Assembly (NCBI GenBank): GCA_021828865.1 | Contig: JAJZCW010000007.1 | Location: 62,001-126,000, forward strand | Source: Bacillota bacterium | GTDB lineage: Bacteria; Bacillota; Bacilli; Alicyclobacillales; SLC66 | Direction of reading: 5' to 3' | Length of the DNA stretch: 64,000 nucleotides | Shown: in pieces, positions 42,634 through 51,904 of the stretch | Layout: the number at the start of each line of letters is the position of its first letter | How positions within the stretch are numbered: the first letter of the stretch is position 1 | Translations under genes and position numbers: made by a program | Notes under the pieces: generated by a model | Database searches by the model: none | What the model was told of the DNA's origin: nothing | Seen by the model: the letters and a program-made list of their open reading frames with translations, nothing else

Positions 42634-43997
42634 GTATCGCTGTTTACTATCTGCAAATCCCTCGTCGACACCTGATAATATTGCAAGGCTTCTGCCACGA
42701 GCGATTGGGTACCAGCGACGATCACTAATCCGGCATCTCCTGCCGAGACTTCTGCGGCACGAAGCGCATCTGCAAGGTCCCCACACACATTCGTTGGCAC
42801 CAGTTCGTGAGCCGCATTCTCCAGTTCCCGTAAATCAAAGACGAGGTGCGGATTTTGCGCCTGTGTCACCCATATTTCCTCAACTTCAGGAGCCATTTCG
42901 CAAATGACACCAAATCCATCCTTATCTACCGGAACACCTACCACCAACACTTTTTTTATAAAAGGAAAAAGCTTCACTACCTCTCGCAAATACGCGGCGC
43001 TATCGCGGTTGATCGCGCCGTCAATGATCACCTGTGGAGTACGCTTCAAGTGCTGCAGTCTGCCAGGCCATGTCATACACTTGAATGCAGACTTCACCAA
43101 CCGTTCATCGAGTGCTTGTCCCATCCATTCCTCTACTGCCACAATTGCCACACTTGCGTTTTCCGCCTGATTCCTTCCTAAAAGCGGCACCTCTATCTGG
43201 CGATAACGAGCTCGTTTGGTCATCAAGTCCAAGAGAGTGCCGTCAAGCCGCACTTCCACTTTCCCCAGGGAAAAATCACGTTCTAGCGCGTATAGTCTCA
43301 CCGCTTGACGTTCCGCTTCCTTTTCTAGTTCAGCAAGTGCGATCTCCCCCTGCTTGGCCGTCACCGCCGCCTTCATCCCGGATTCGATGATCGCCGCTTT
43401 ATTCCATGCGATGTCTTTAAGTTCCGGTCCAAGCAGTTCCCGGTGCTCCAGTTGAATCGGGGTAATGACGGCAAATTCCCCTGCTAGCTGATTCACGTCA
43501 TCAAAGCGAGCGCCGCGACCCAGCTCAAACACGTTCACATCCGTTCCCTGATCCTTAAAATAAAGAGCCGCCACGCATGCCACGAGACCCACGGGACCAA
43601 AATATTCACGAGGATTCATTGCGCCTTGAATCGATTCGATCCAAGGATACAGGTAGACTTGCCACTTCAGCCATTCATCTTCAGCAATTGCCGCACCGTT
43701 AATTCTGATCCGCTCCGTAAAGTCCACTAGATGAGGACTAGTAAAAAGGCCCACCTTCAAACCTTGCGCTTCAAGCAACCTCGCAATCAATCGAGAGGTG
43801 GATCCTTTCCCTTTGCTTCCCGTCACTTTGATGTTGTGTTGGTCCCGATCAGGTGCTCCCACACTATCCAATAATTTTCTCGTAAATTGTGGCGTACGCG
43901 TCTCTTTGTCATAATGCCCAAGGCGATAGGGTTGCGCCTGATTGTAGCTTTGAAACAAATAGCCGATCGCATCGTGAAACGATTCAAACAAACTCAC
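42606..43997 (-). CDS. folC: FolC-type Mur ligase (folylpolyglutamate/dihydrofolate synthase family)
   Basis: FolC enzymes join dihydropteroate to glutamate and/or add glutamates to folates. The 463-residue protein has GHYDKETRTPQFTRKLLD, the ATP loop VTGSKGKGSTSRLIARLL (about residue 58), FTSPHLVDFTERIRING and the domain-linking LLGRNQAENASVA. In place of the usual ELGLGGRLDATN it reads ELGRGARFDDVNQ, an unusual substitution. Its last nine codons and stop lie beyond the E3 core, in yhbH sequence, so the element borrowed a stop codon from the host gene. It is cargo of E3. Confidence 0.8.
   Translation of the reverse strand: MSLFESFHDAIGYLFQSYNQAQPYRLGHYDKETRTPQFTRKLLDSVGAPDRDQHNIKVTGSKGKGSTSRLIARLLEAQGLKVGLFTSPHLVDFTERIRINGAAIAEDEWLKWQVYLYPWIESIQGAMNPREYFGPVGLVACVAALYFKDQGTDVNVFELGRGARFDDVNQLAGEFAVITPIQLEHRELLGPELKDIAWNKAAIIESGMKAAVTAKQGEIALAELEKEAERQAVRLYALERDFSLGKVEVRLDGTLLDLMTKRARYRQIEVPLLGRNQAENASVAIVAVEEWMGQALDERLVKSAFKCMTWPGRLQHLKRTPQVIIDGAINRDSAAYLREVVKLFPFIKKVLVVGVPVDKDGFGVICEMAPEVEEIWVTQAQNPHLVFDLRELENAAHELVPTNVCGDLADALRAAEVSAGDAGLVIVAGTQSLVAEALQYYQVSTRDLQIVNSDTSITEPPHS
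42618..42650 (+). other. left attachment site of element E3
   Basis: The core ATACTG (42628-42633; CAGTAT on the coding strand) is shared exactly with the other end. The element arm GTATCGCTGT (42634-42643) is the perfect inverted counterpart of ACAGCGATAC (47667-47676), with TG between them after circularisation. Confidence 0.9.
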
Positions 43998-44005
43998 TTA
44001 CCCCT

Positions 44006-45928
44006 TTATCCATGTTTCTTCATATTTTTCGTGGTGAACTTACTGGAGGGGTTGGTGAGCGGATGATCGGGTTTAGCAAAATAAGCATCAATCACCTGTT
44101 GCGCCATCGGCGCCGCTGCACGAAATCCTTCCCCGGTGACATTCGGAATCACCGCTGCTACGGCAATTTCCGGATGATTGTAAGGAGCATATCCCACGAA
44201 CACCGAGTTGTTCCGCCCCGGATTTCCTGATTCTGCCGTACCTGTTTTCCCTGCCACATTTACTTTATCATTACCAAAATAATAGGTGGCTGTGCCAAGC
44301 GTTCCGTGTGTGGCTAGTTCCAATGACTGTTGAATGATCTTTAGGTAATTTTCCGGCACAGGCACCTTATCGACTAGGTGAGGCTTGTAGATTTTGACCA
44401 CTTTACCTTGTGACGTCGTGACCTCATGCACCAGTTGTGGCTGGTAGCGATAGCCACCGTTGGCGATCGCTGCAATGTAAGTAGCAAGGCCGATCGTCGA
44501 GTATGCCTCTTCCTGTCCAATCGCCGCAGCAGGCAGATCATATAGTGTAGGCGGATTGGCGTAAGTAACATACCCTGGCATTTCCCCCGGTAAATCCACC
44601 CCTGTTAAGGAGGTGAGACCAAATTTTTTCCCTAAATCATTGATCTGATTAAGCGCTTGCACGCGTCCCCCGGTCAACCAGGCGCTGATGTTGCTGGGCG
44701 GATTATTAGTATTGAAGTGACCCATATTCAATCCTACCTGATAAAAATACGTGTCGTCAGAGACCTCAATCGCTTCTTTTAAGCCCACCCATCCGAATCC
44801 CCCAAGGTTCCAGTTATGCATGAAATACGTCCCAATTTGCAGACCGCCTCGGTCAAGCACTTGCAAATTTGGCGTCATCTCATGATGGATAAGTGCAGCC
44901 ATCGCCGTCAACATTTTCTCTGTGGATCCCGGCATATAAAGCCCGGAAATAGCGCGGTTAAATCCTGCGTTGTTTGTCAGGTACTGCTGGTAATGTTGAT
45001 TGGAAATCCCGCCAATCCACCACTCGGGATTATACGTGGGATAACTTGCCATGGCGAGCACGGCTCCTGTATGCACATTCAGGACGACGATCGTGCCAGA
45101 ATGCACATTGGTTTCCCCTACACCACGCAAAAAATTGATCCGTTGCACCAGCGCTTGCTCCGCCACTTTTTGGAGTGGCCCGTCAAGATTCAGGACCAGG
45201 TTGTTGCCCGCTTTGGCTGGCACACTCACAATTCCTTGATTTAACGGTATTCCCGCAGGAGAAACGGGTATTTTTTCTTCCCCATATTGCCCTCTTAGCA
45301 CACTTTGATAAGACTGTTCCAAACCCGACAGCCCGACGAGCGCATCTTTGGGATACCCCTGCGCCTGATACTGATTCCATTCACTCGCGGGTATCGGCCC
45401 AATAAAGCCGATTTCATGCGCCCCCAATTCACCAAGTGGATAGACCCGTTGCGGCACGGTCATCATCAATACTCCGGGCAAATTATCCCGATGCTCCGCA
45501 ATGAACGCCATCTCCCTGGGAGTAGCTTGGTTCACCAACGTCACCGTGGGCTGCATTTGGTTTTGGTTTAGCATCATGTTTTCTAAAGTTTTTGCTTTCA
45601 TTCCAAGGACAGGAGCTAGTTCCCGCGCTACTTTCGGCGCAGAATAAGAGTCGTTGGGATATCTGATATAGAGTATTTGATAGACGGGAACATCAGCGGC
45701 AAGCACATCCCCCTCCCGGTCAAAAATCCAACCGCGGGATCCTGGGATCGGCAACGAGCTGAAGTTTTGTACGGCCACATCTGACTGAAACTGCTGCGCT
45801 TCCGTAATTTGCAAATAACCTAGCCGCACGATCAGGGACGATGTCGCCAGGGCAGCGGCAAAAAAAAGCAGCTGTATGCGCTTGACTGTTTTAGGCTGCA
45901 GTTTGCCGCGTGGATTTATTTCTTTCAT
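44006..45928 (-). CDS. penicillin-binding protein 2-type transpeptidase (class B PBP)
   Basis: Cross-links peptidoglycan during elongation or sporulation. The 640-residue protein has one N-terminal membrane span, a dimerisation domain with IPGSRGWIFDREGDVLA, and the transpeptidase domain: SxxK as STEK in MPGSTEKMLTA (about residue 336), SxN-like SDD in EVSDDTYFYQVG (about 392), and KTGTAESG (about 555). The SDD form is like the SxD of E. coli PBP2 and relatives, so MrdA/PbpA type is favoured over SpoVD. It is upstream of folC in the same orientation, carried on E3. The ATG follows a weak site. Confidence 0.9.
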   Translation of the reverse strand: MKEINPRGKLQPKTVKRIQLLFFAAALATSSLIVRLGYLQITEAQQFQSDVAVQNFSSLPIPGSRGWIFDREGDVLAADVPVYQILYIRYPNDSYSAPKVARELAPVLGMKAKTLENMMLNQNQMQPTVTLVNQATPREMAFIAEHRDNLPGVLMMTVPQRVYPLGELGAHEIGFIGPIPASEWNQYQAQGYPKDALVGLSGLEQSYQSVLRGQYGEEKIPVSPAGIPLNQGIVSVPAKAGNNLVLNLDGPLQKVAEQALVQRINFLRGVGETNVHSGTIVVLNVHTGAVLAMASYPTYNPEWWIGGISNQHYQQYLTNNAGFNRAISGLYMPGSTEKMLTAMAALIHHEMTPNLQVLDRGGLQIGTYFMHNWNLGGFGWVGLKEAIEVSDDTYFYQVGLNMGHFNTNNPPSNISAWLTGGRVQALNQINDLGKKFGLTSLTGVDLPGEMPGYVTYANPPTLYDLPAAAIGQEEAYSTIGLATYIAAIANGGYRYQPQLVHEVTTSQGKVVKIYKPHLVDKVPVPENYLKIIQQSLELATHGTLGTATYYFGNDKVNVAGKTGTAESGNPGRNNSVFVGYAPYNHPEIAVAAVIPNVTGEGFRAAAPMAQQVIDAYFAKPDHPLTNPSSKFTTKNMKKHG

Positions 45929-46236
45929 TTTTTATACACCACTCTACAAATCAATTCGAAGTCTATTTTAACGGATGAACCTGAAGTCGTCATGATTTTT
46001 TATTGAGGATACATTTAGCGCCAAAAGGAACGCGCTCACCCGCTCGTCCTGGGATTTATCTCCATTGTGTAGCCAGGTTCTACGCTCATCCTCGCTCCAT
46101 AATAGCAAATCCGAATGCACACGTAAGTCAATTTTTAAATTTTTCCTTTTCGTCAACCCAATCTCCCCTAATGTTGAATGAACTTGTCACGCTTCCCATA
46201 CACATAGAGTGCAAAACTGCCAAGGAGGAAAACCTT

Positions 46237-47487
46237 TTGCCAAATCCGCTCAAAGCCGCCATTTATCTACGAAAATCCCGTGCTGATATGGAGGCGGAGG
46301 CCCGCGGTGAGGGAGAAACGCTTTCCCGCCACAAACGGGTGTTACTTCAATTGGCCAGTGATTATCATTATCTTGTATGTGAAATCTATCAAGAAATAGT
46401 ATCCGGCGATCAACTCGCCCAGCGCCCTCAGGCGCAACTGATGCTGCAGGCGGTCTCGGAGGGCAGTTTTCATGCGGTACTCTGCATGGATCTTGATCGT
46501 CTCGGAAGGGGCAATCTGATTGATCAAGGCATCATTCAACAAGTGTTCAAGTCATCCGGCACGCTCGTGGTAACGCCTCGCAAAATCTATAACCTGCGTG
46601 ACGAATGGGATGAAGAATGGTCGGAATTTGAAGCTTTTTTTGCTCGCAGGGAACTAAAAATGATCACCAGGCGCTTGCAACGTGGACGACGTTACAGCGC
46701 AGCAGAAGGCAAAAGCATCAGTCAGCGCCCACCTTATGGTTACTTTCGTAACGAACACCTAAAACTGGAGCCTAATCCGACCACTGCACCCATCGTAAAG
46801 CAAATTTTTGAATGGGCGAATTGCGGAATCAGCCTAAGAGAAATCGCCCGGAGGCTAAACGCAAATGCCATCCCCTCCCCAAAAGGAGGAGCGTGGGGCG
46901 CCTCGACCATCGCCTTTATCTTGCAGAACCATGCATATACAGGCACCATTGTCTGGGGAAAAAATCGATATCTGAAAAGAGGCGCCAAGTATCTCAAGGA
47001 ACATGTGCCTGAAGAGTTATGGATCAAAAAAGAGCATGCGCACCCTGCACTAATCGCGAAAGAAGATTTTACAGCATTTACGCCAAGTCCGACTTCGGAT
47101 GTGCCTATATTCCAAAACACCCACCATGAGCTTGCTTCGCTGATCCTTTGTTATCACTGCCATCGACCGATGCAATTCAGAAAATCTTACGGAAAAAGAC
47201 AGGATCGCTTGCTCTGCACCACCCCTCTTTGCCCTTGCAAAAGCATCGCCTATCCGTTACTGCAACAAAAACTGTATGAGACCATCCTTCACTTATATGA
47301 GTTTGCGAAAGATGACCCCCTCATTGCGGGCGCTGATCTTACTCTTTTTACTGCGCTAACCATGTCCTCACCGCCATCTTGGCAACGACAAGCATTGATA
47401 CAAGTGGTGGATCGCATCACTTATCGTAGGGACCGGGATTGGCCAGATGATCATCCGGTACAGTTAGAAATTTGGTTGAAATTTTAA
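46237..47487 (+). CDS. large serine recombinase of element E3 (SprA-like)
   Basis: The start is TTG 46237, eight bases after AAGGAGG; upstream in-frame codons are not protein-like. The 416-residue enzyme has IYLRKSRADMEAEARGEGET with catalytic Ser 14, CMDLDRLGRGNLIDQG, RRELKMITRRLQRGR, PPYGYFRNEHLKLEPNPTTAPIVKQIF, then a zinc ribbon LCYHCHRPM...LCTTPLCPC. The N-terminal pattern YLRKSRxDMExE is that of SprA, the SP-beta recombinase which excises from spsM during sporulation. It ends 185 bp from the right attachment site of E3. Confidence 0.93.
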   Translation: MPNPLKAAIYLRKSRADMEAEARGEGETLSRHKRVLLQLASDYHYLVCEIYQEIVSGDQLAQRPQAQLMLQAVSEGSFHAVLCMDLDRLGRGNLIDQGIIQQVFKSSGTLVVTPRKIYNLRDEWDEEWSEFEAFFARRELKMITRRLQRGRRYSAAEGKSISQRPPYGYFRNEHLKLEPNPTTAPIVKQIFEWANCGISLREIARRLNANAIPSPKGGAWGASTIAFILQNHAYTGTIVWGKNRYLKRGAKYLKEHVPEELWIKKEHAHPALIAKEDFTAFTPSPTSDVPIFQNTHHELASLILCYHCHRPMQFRKSYGKRQDRLLCTTPLCPCKSIAYPLLQQKLYETILHLYEFAKDDPLIAGADLTLFTALTMSSPPSWQRQALIQVVDRITYRRDRDWPDDHPVQLEIWLKF

Positions 47488-47659
47488 CGCATTTTATTCA
47501 AAATATTCGCTTGTGAAATGATTGACAATCTTTTTGCTTATGATAGTATTTCCGTAATGATAGTTTTGTAATAAGCACTTATCGTTACGCGGCGGGCACC
47601 TTTATGATAAAGGCGTTTGTCGCGTTTTTCACGCGCCAATTTATGGATATTTTTTGTGG

Positions 47660-47690
47660 GTGCTGTACAGCGATACTGATTGATCTCTCC
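47660..47690 (+). other. right attachment site of element E3
   Basis: Element arm ACAGCGATAC (47667-47676) overlaps the core ATACTG (47673-47678); beyond it yhbH coding sequence begins (minus strand GAGATCAATCAGTAT). In the uncut genome yhbH reads on into the element for 44 artificial codons, ending at 47538. Confidence 0.9.
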
Positions 47691-48683
47691 ATACCCAAAG
47701 ACATTGCACTCCTCCATTAACTCATTCACCAGTTGTACGCATCGTTCATTATCAGAGGTGAGATTGTCACCGTCTGAAAAGTGAAAAGGATACACATTGT
47801 AGCGATCCGGTGGATATTCAGTGTGCACCAGATCGAGCGCCATCTGATAGGCGGATGAACAGATCGTTCCACCGCTCTCCCCTTTGCTGAAAAATTCGGC
47901 TTCGCTGACCCTTTTGGCTTCCGTATGATGAGCAATGAATTCCATCTTCACATTCTGGTACTTGCTGCGCAGGAACCGTACCATCCAAAAGAAAAAAGTC
48001 CGGGCAATATACTTCTCAAACGTCCCCATTGAACCGGAGGTATCCATCATCGCGATCACCACAGCCTGTGACTCTGGTTTTACCATGTCTTCCCACGTTT
48101 TGTAGCGCAAATCATCCAAGTGAATGGAAGTGTTTGTGGGTTTCCCGGAAAGCGCGTTGCGTTTCATCGCCTCCAGCAATGTTCGTTTTTTTTCGATATT
48201 GCCTTGTAACCCGGTCTTTCGCACATCCTTAAAATCGACAGCAGGCGAGGTGACAAGATCCGGCGATTTTTCTTCCAGATTCGGCAATTCAAAATCGGCA
48301 AACATCACTTCGGCGATTTCATCAATCGACACGCCAACTTCATAATAGTCGATTCCCGGTCTATCCCCGGCGCCACTTGCGGCATCAGCCTGATTGCCCT
48401 TGTCTTTGCCAAGAACGTCACCTACCTTGGAATTCCCCTGTCCCTGGCCCGCGTGATCACTTTTATCAAAGTGATAGCGAAAATGGTATTCCTCTAACGA
48501 TCGGATCGGAATTTTCATGATGTTTTTCCCATCCGTCATGATGAGCCCTTCTTCACTGATGATGTCCGGCAGGTTTTGCCTGATGGCTTCTCTCACTTTT
48601 TCCTGGTGCCTTGCCTGATCCTGCTGACCCTTACGATGAAGCGACCAATCATCCTGGCTGAGTGAAAAGCGAGGCGTTGCCAC
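47673..48683 (-). CDS. yhbH: yhbH, 5' segment (segment 1 of 2)
   Basis: YhbH (DUF444, VWA-like) is a mother-cell sporulation protein of unknown biochemical role, normally encoded between prkA and spoVR. This segment encodes about 337 residues: [29 protein letters not shown] at the start, [20 protein letters not shown]-like central block, the MIDAS-type [23 protein letters not shown] and [19 protein letters not shown], ending GYGEINQY at the E3 core. The missing C-terminal 48 residues are at 42481-42633. The two parts total about 385 residues, matching intact YhbH (about 390). It begins 14 bp after prkA. Confidence 0.93.
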
Positions 48684-48697
48684 GTTGCTCCCCTCCT

Positions 48698-49084
48698 TTA
48701 GCGGTTCAGCAAACTGCCTGTATATTGCAAAAGTTCATTTGCGCAAACGGCACAATAACCATGCTCATCCATCAACCGTTTGCTCACTTCATTGAGTTTT
48801 TTCAATTGATTTTGATCCGGAGTCTTGGTAGAAGTCGTAATCTTGACGACATCCTTGAGATCAGCAAACAGTTTTTTCTCGATCGCTTCTTTCAGACGTT
48901 CGTGGGATTGATAATCAAACCGCTTTCCGCGCCTGGCATAGGTGGAGATGCGAATCAATATTTCCTCGCGAAATGCCCGTTTGGCGTTTTCCGAGATGCC
49001 GATCTGCTCTTCAATGGAACGCATCAGTCTTTCATCCGGATCGATTTCATCCCCTGTGATAGGATCTTTGAGTTTATTCCAGTT
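48698..49084 (-). CDS. prkA: prkA, 3' segment
   Basis: PrkA is a large AAA-type serine protein kinase/protease-like protein needed for efficient sporulation. In frame from the core (49084-49079, AACTGG) this reads [58 protein letters not shown] to [11 protein letters not shown] at the normal end. These blocks are nearly invariant in the family. A GTG at 49096 opens the frame artificially with MGKR from element DNA, without a ribosome site. The upstream part ends at 51917 across E4. Confidence 0.92.
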   Translation of the reverse strand, partial: NWNKLKDPITGDEIDPDERLMRSIEEQIGISENAKRAFREEILIRISTYARRGKRFDYQSHERLKEAIEKKLFADLKDVVKITTSTKTPDQNQLKKLNEVSKRLMDEHGYCAVCANELLQYTGSLLNR

Positions 49085-49100
49085 TCTCTTTCCCACTCAC
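49070..49100 (+). other. left attachment site of element E4
   Basis: Core CCAGTT at 49079-49084 (AACTGG on the coding strand), shared exactly with 51917-51922. The element arm continues TCTCTTTCCCACTCAC. The stop codon of the element's YlqH-like gene lies on the host side of the core. Confidence 0.85.
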
Positions 49101-49340
49101 CCGGTAGACAAACGCAAGCACCTCTGCCACCACCGCATAGAGTTCCCTCGGAATCACATGATCCACTTCCAACTTCATTAAGGCATCCGCCAGTTCCTGA
49201 TTTTCGTATACGCTCACCTGGGACTCCTTGGCGATGCGGATGATCGCGTCTGCCACTGCTCCGGCGCCTTTTGCTACTACGCGCGGCGCCAGGTCGCTTT
49301 GTTTCTCATACTGAAGCGCCACCGCTTTTTTGGACTCCAT
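49074..49340 (-). CDS. FlhB-related cytoplasmic domain protein (YlqH-like)
   Basis: The 88-residue protein corresponds to the cytoplasmic C-terminal domain of FlhB without its membrane part, as in B. subtilis YlqH: AVALQYEKQSDLAPRVVAKGAG, ADAIIRIAKESQVSVYENQELADAL, and DHVIPRELYAVVAEVLAFVY. The autocleavage NPTH motif of true FlhB is absent. Its final codons KLE and TAA are formed by the E4 core and prkA sequence. It follows the YlqG-like gene by one base. It is cargo of E4. Confidence 0.85.
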   Translation of the reverse strand: MESKKAVALQYEKQSDLAPRVVAKGAGAVADAIIRIAKESQVSVYENQELADALMKLEVDHVIPRELYAVVAEVLAFVYRVSGKEKLE

Positions 49341-49341
49341 T

Positions 49342-50238
49342 TCACAATTCTCCTTTCGTCTCCGTCAATTTCCCAACTGAAAATTGGCTCATGTCCCACC
49401 CCAACAACTGAAGAGAGGTTTTGGCGACTAACTGATACGCCGATAAGTCCTCGCGCAACTGTTCATCATCCGTTCGAATATGCAGGGATAATGCGGCCGA
49501 CGAAAAAATAAAGTGCAGCTCCATTGGTTTTTCATCTAGCTTAATTTTGATAAGTAAGTGTTGAGCATGCTGTCCATCGGCACTCATTACGTGTTGGCGT
49601 TCCGCTTCAAAGTAAACAGCCTGACGCCTTTCCTCAAACACCTGTATTGGCGGATAAAAAAGGCCGCCTCCCACTATCGGCAATGATGGGCTTTGTACAG
49701 CCACTTGCAACTTTTCCGCTATCGCCATGCGTTTCACCTTTTCCGGCACTTTGGGGTCATTAACATGCTGCTCCTCTAGATAGGAGAGCGGCAATAACAT
49801 TCCAGGGGTCATCCAATTGGCTACCGGTATCTCCTGCCCTTGTAGCGCAGACTCTTGAAGTAACGGTTGAAGTGTTTGCCACAACGTTTGCACCATTTTT
49901 TGAGTGAGTTCTCCATTGCCATTTGCCGCAGTTGTCTCTTGTTGCTGCATGCCTTGCGCTACTGTCGATTGCTCTTCATTCAAAGTTTGCACAATAAACC
50001 TGCGCCATCCCCATTCTGTCTGCATTTTTTGCGGACTAGAGGAAAATTCAAGTGGCACCTGCGCCCCGAACTGTTCAAGGGTTGATCCATCCCGTGATAC
50101 AGGGGTGGCGGGTTTCGCCCGTTCAGCGCCTTTCGTCAGATTTTGCCTGTCTGCGGCTCGACGACTGTTCGCATCATTTAAGCGTTCAACAGCCTTCGGA
50201 TCGGATACCCCGGAAACCGGCCTGATCTCCTTATTCAC
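49342..50238 (-). CDS. YlqG-like hypothetical protein
   Basis: The 298-residue protein has a polar, low-complexity N-terminal half (residues 1-110) rich in Q, E, T and R, and a more ordered C-terminal half, with AVYFEAERQHVMSADGQHAQ and LIKIKLDEKPMELHFIFSSAALSLHIRTDDEQLREDL. The latter resembles the end of FliK-like hook-length proteins and of YlqG, which stands beside ylqH in Bacillus. Position directly ahead of the YlqH-like gene supports the call. The function is unknown, perhaps flagellar export. Confidence 0.6.
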   Translation of the reverse strand: MNKEIRPVSGVSDPKAVERLNDANSRRAADRQNLTKGAERAKPATPVSRDGSTLEQFGAQVPLEFSSSPQKMQTEWGWRRFIVQTLNEEQSTVAQGMQQQETTAANGNGELTQKMVQTLWQTLQPLLQESALQGQEIPVANWMTPGMLLPLSYLEEQHVNDPKVPEKVKRMAIAEKLQVAVQSPSLPIVGGGLFYPPIQVFEERRQAVYFEAERQHVMSADGQHAQHLLIKIKLDEKPMELHFIFSSAALSLHIRTDDEQLREDLSAYQLVAKTSLQLLGWDMSQFSVGKLTETKGEL

Positions 50239-50467
50239 GCCTTCGTCTTCCCTTCTTTTTTGTTAATTGTTTTTCTTCTAGTAAAAAGGATTCCTGCATG
50301 ATCTGCAAGATCACTCGCTGCAACCGTTCCCTCAATGCAGAAGAGGCGGCAGATGAATTCACCCACTCGTTTTGCAATTCATCTTCATTTAATTGAAACC
50401 ATTCTCCGTTCAAGATCACTTCCGCTTGTTCCGGTCTCTCCGACTGGTCCTTATTTTGCGTTGACAA
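50231..50467 (-). CDS. small charged protein ahead of the YlqG-like gene
   Basis: A 78-residue protein, highly charged, with a central helix (SSALRERLQRVILQIMQESFLLEEK) and a strongly basic tail KKKGRRRRE. It overlaps the YlqG-like gene by eight bases. I do not recognise the family. It is divergent from the E4 recombinase gene, as are small genes in E1 and E2. Confidence 0.5.
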   Translation of the reverse strand: MSTQNKDQSERPEQAEVILNGEWFQLNEDELQNEWVNSSAASSALRERLQRVILQIMQESFLLEEKQLTKKKGRRRRE

Positions 50468-50566
50468 TTTTGCTTCCCCCTATCCATTCTGCTTTCATGC
50501 ATATTCCCGAAGTCTTTTCGTTATGGATGATAGGAGTGACCTATCTGATTCGAAGGGGGAGTGGAG

Positions 50567-51880
50567 ATGCCAAATGTCATGCAAATCGCCATTTATTTGC
50601 GCAAGTCAAGAAAAGATGTGGAAGCAGAACGAGAAGCGGCAAGGCGAGGAGACGAGTACGATACACTCGCCAAACACCGAACGGAACTCCTGGCATATGC
50701 GAAGCGAGAAGGACACTTGGTGAAAGACATTTTTGAAGAGGTGGTCTCAGGTGAATTTATCCAGGAGAGGCCTGCTATGCAAACCCTTTTGCAACATGTA
50801 AAAGACCTCACTTACGATGCAGTGCTCGTGGCTGACTTGGATCGGCTGGGCAGAGGAGACAAACGCGATCAGGGGTGGATTGAGAAAATTTTCAAAGACT
50901 CCTATACCCTCATTTTGACGCCATTTGAATCGCACGACCTGAACCAAGAACTGGGCGAATTTACAGTGGAGGTAAAAAGCTTTCTCGCGCGAATGGAGTA
51001 CAAGCAAATCAAAAAACGCCTACAGGCTGGCCGCAGACGATCCGTTCTTGAAGGGAAGGAGTTGAGTCAAAAACCGCCATTTGGCTATGTAAAAGACGCC
51101 TCCCTTCATTTATTAATAGATCCCCAACAGGCACAGGTCGTTCAGCAGATTTTTGACTGGTATCTGGCAGGTCTTGGGCATGCGCGCATTGCCGAGAAAC
51201 TGACCGCATCGGGAATTCCCTCTCCCTCAGGTAAATCCGTATGGTCGCGTGTCACCATTGGCAAGATACTCGCGAACCCGAAATACAAAGGCGATCAAGT
51301 GTTTCGAAGGACTCGCTGGATCAAGCAGGAAGACGGGACCTATAGAACCCGAAAAGCGCGTGCCACCGAAGAAGTCTATGAAAAAAAAGCGGCTCACGAC
51401 CCCATCATTGCTATTGAAAAGTGGGATCTCGCGCAACAATTGCTGGCATCAAGAAGACCCCTCCGCACCACCAGTCGCAGACACTTGATCAATCCGTTTG
51501 CAGGGCTTCTTATCTGCCGAATCTGCGGCAAAGCGCTGCAAGCCAATTTGCCCAAAAACAGACCCGGTCCTTACTTGTCCTGCCCCACTCCGAAATGTCC
51601 GCAGCGCATGATTGCCTTGCACAAGGTGGAGAGCGCCGTAAACCCGCACATTCAAAGGATTTTGACCTCCTTCCCCATTAACAAAGTGATCGGCGATCGC
51701 TTTACGCTTCGATCCGATATCCCAGTGAACACCGCGTGGGACTTATTTGAACGCTCCACGATAGCGCAAAAAAACCGCATATTGAAAACTTTCATCCAAA
51801 AAATCTCGTATCTTCGTCCAATGGAACGGAAAGGAGAGAGGAGGTTTTTACTCGATATCACCTTGCAAAATGGAGGTTAA
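50567..51880 (+). CDS. large serine recombinase of element E4 (SprA-like)
   Basis: The 437-residue enzyme starts at ATG 50567 behind AAGGGGGAG. Its N-terminus QIAIYLRKSRKDVEAEREAAR has catalytic Ser 14; VADLDRLGRGDKRDQGWIEK, RMEYKQIKKRLQAGRR, PPFGYVKDASLHLLIDPQQAQVVQQIF and the zinc ribbon LICRICGKAL...LSCPTPKCP follow. It is clearly the closest relative of the E3 enzyme in this window and of the SprA type. It ends 36 bp from the right core of E4. Confidence 0.93.
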   Translation: MPNVMQIAIYLRKSRKDVEAEREAARRGDEYDTLAKHRTELLAYAKREGHLVKDIFEEVVSGEFIQERPAMQTLLQHVKDLTYDAVLVADLDRLGRGDKRDQGWIEKIFKDSYTLILTPFESHDLNQELGEFTVEVKSFLARMEYKQIKKRLQAGRRRSVLEGKELSQKPPFGYVKDASLHLLIDPQQAQVVQQIFDWYLAGLGHARIAEKLTASGIPSPSGKSVWSRVTIGKILANPKYKGDQVFRRTRWIKQEDGTYRTRKARATEEVYEKKAAHDPIIAIEKWDLAQQLLASRRPLRTTSRRHLINPFAGLLICRICGKALQANLPKNRPGPYLSCPTPKCPQRMIALHKVESAVNPHIQRILTSFPINKVIGDRFTLRSDIPVNTAWDLFERSTIAQKNRILKTFIQKISYLRPMERKGERRFLLDITLQNGG

Positions 51881-51904
51881 TTTCAAAAGTACGGGTTTGC
51901 GTCA

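Larger units (their letters stand above)
42634..47678. mobile_element. intervening element E3 (5,045 bp) in yhbH
   Basis: Bounded by exact 6 bp direct repeats ATACTG (42628-42633 and 47673-47678). Its removal gives GEINQYNRTSTLMS, the family sequence of YhbH. The ends together form ACAGCGATAC-TG-GTATCGCTGT, a perfect 10 bp inverted repeat with a dinucleotide centre. Cargo: folC-like ligase, a class B penicillin-binding protein and the recombinase. It has no phage or plasmid genes and its composition resembles the host chromosome. Confidence 0.92.

Noticed and set aside
45968-46156. 62-residue ORF divergent from the E3 recombinase
   Set aside because: It has no clear ribosome site, no family resemblance and lies in a 300 bp leader region; kept out for lack of support.
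46003-46236. N-terminal extension of the E3 recombinase from 46003
   Set aside because: The 78 extra residues do not resemble recombinases, and the TTG at 46237 has a perfect AAGGAGG.
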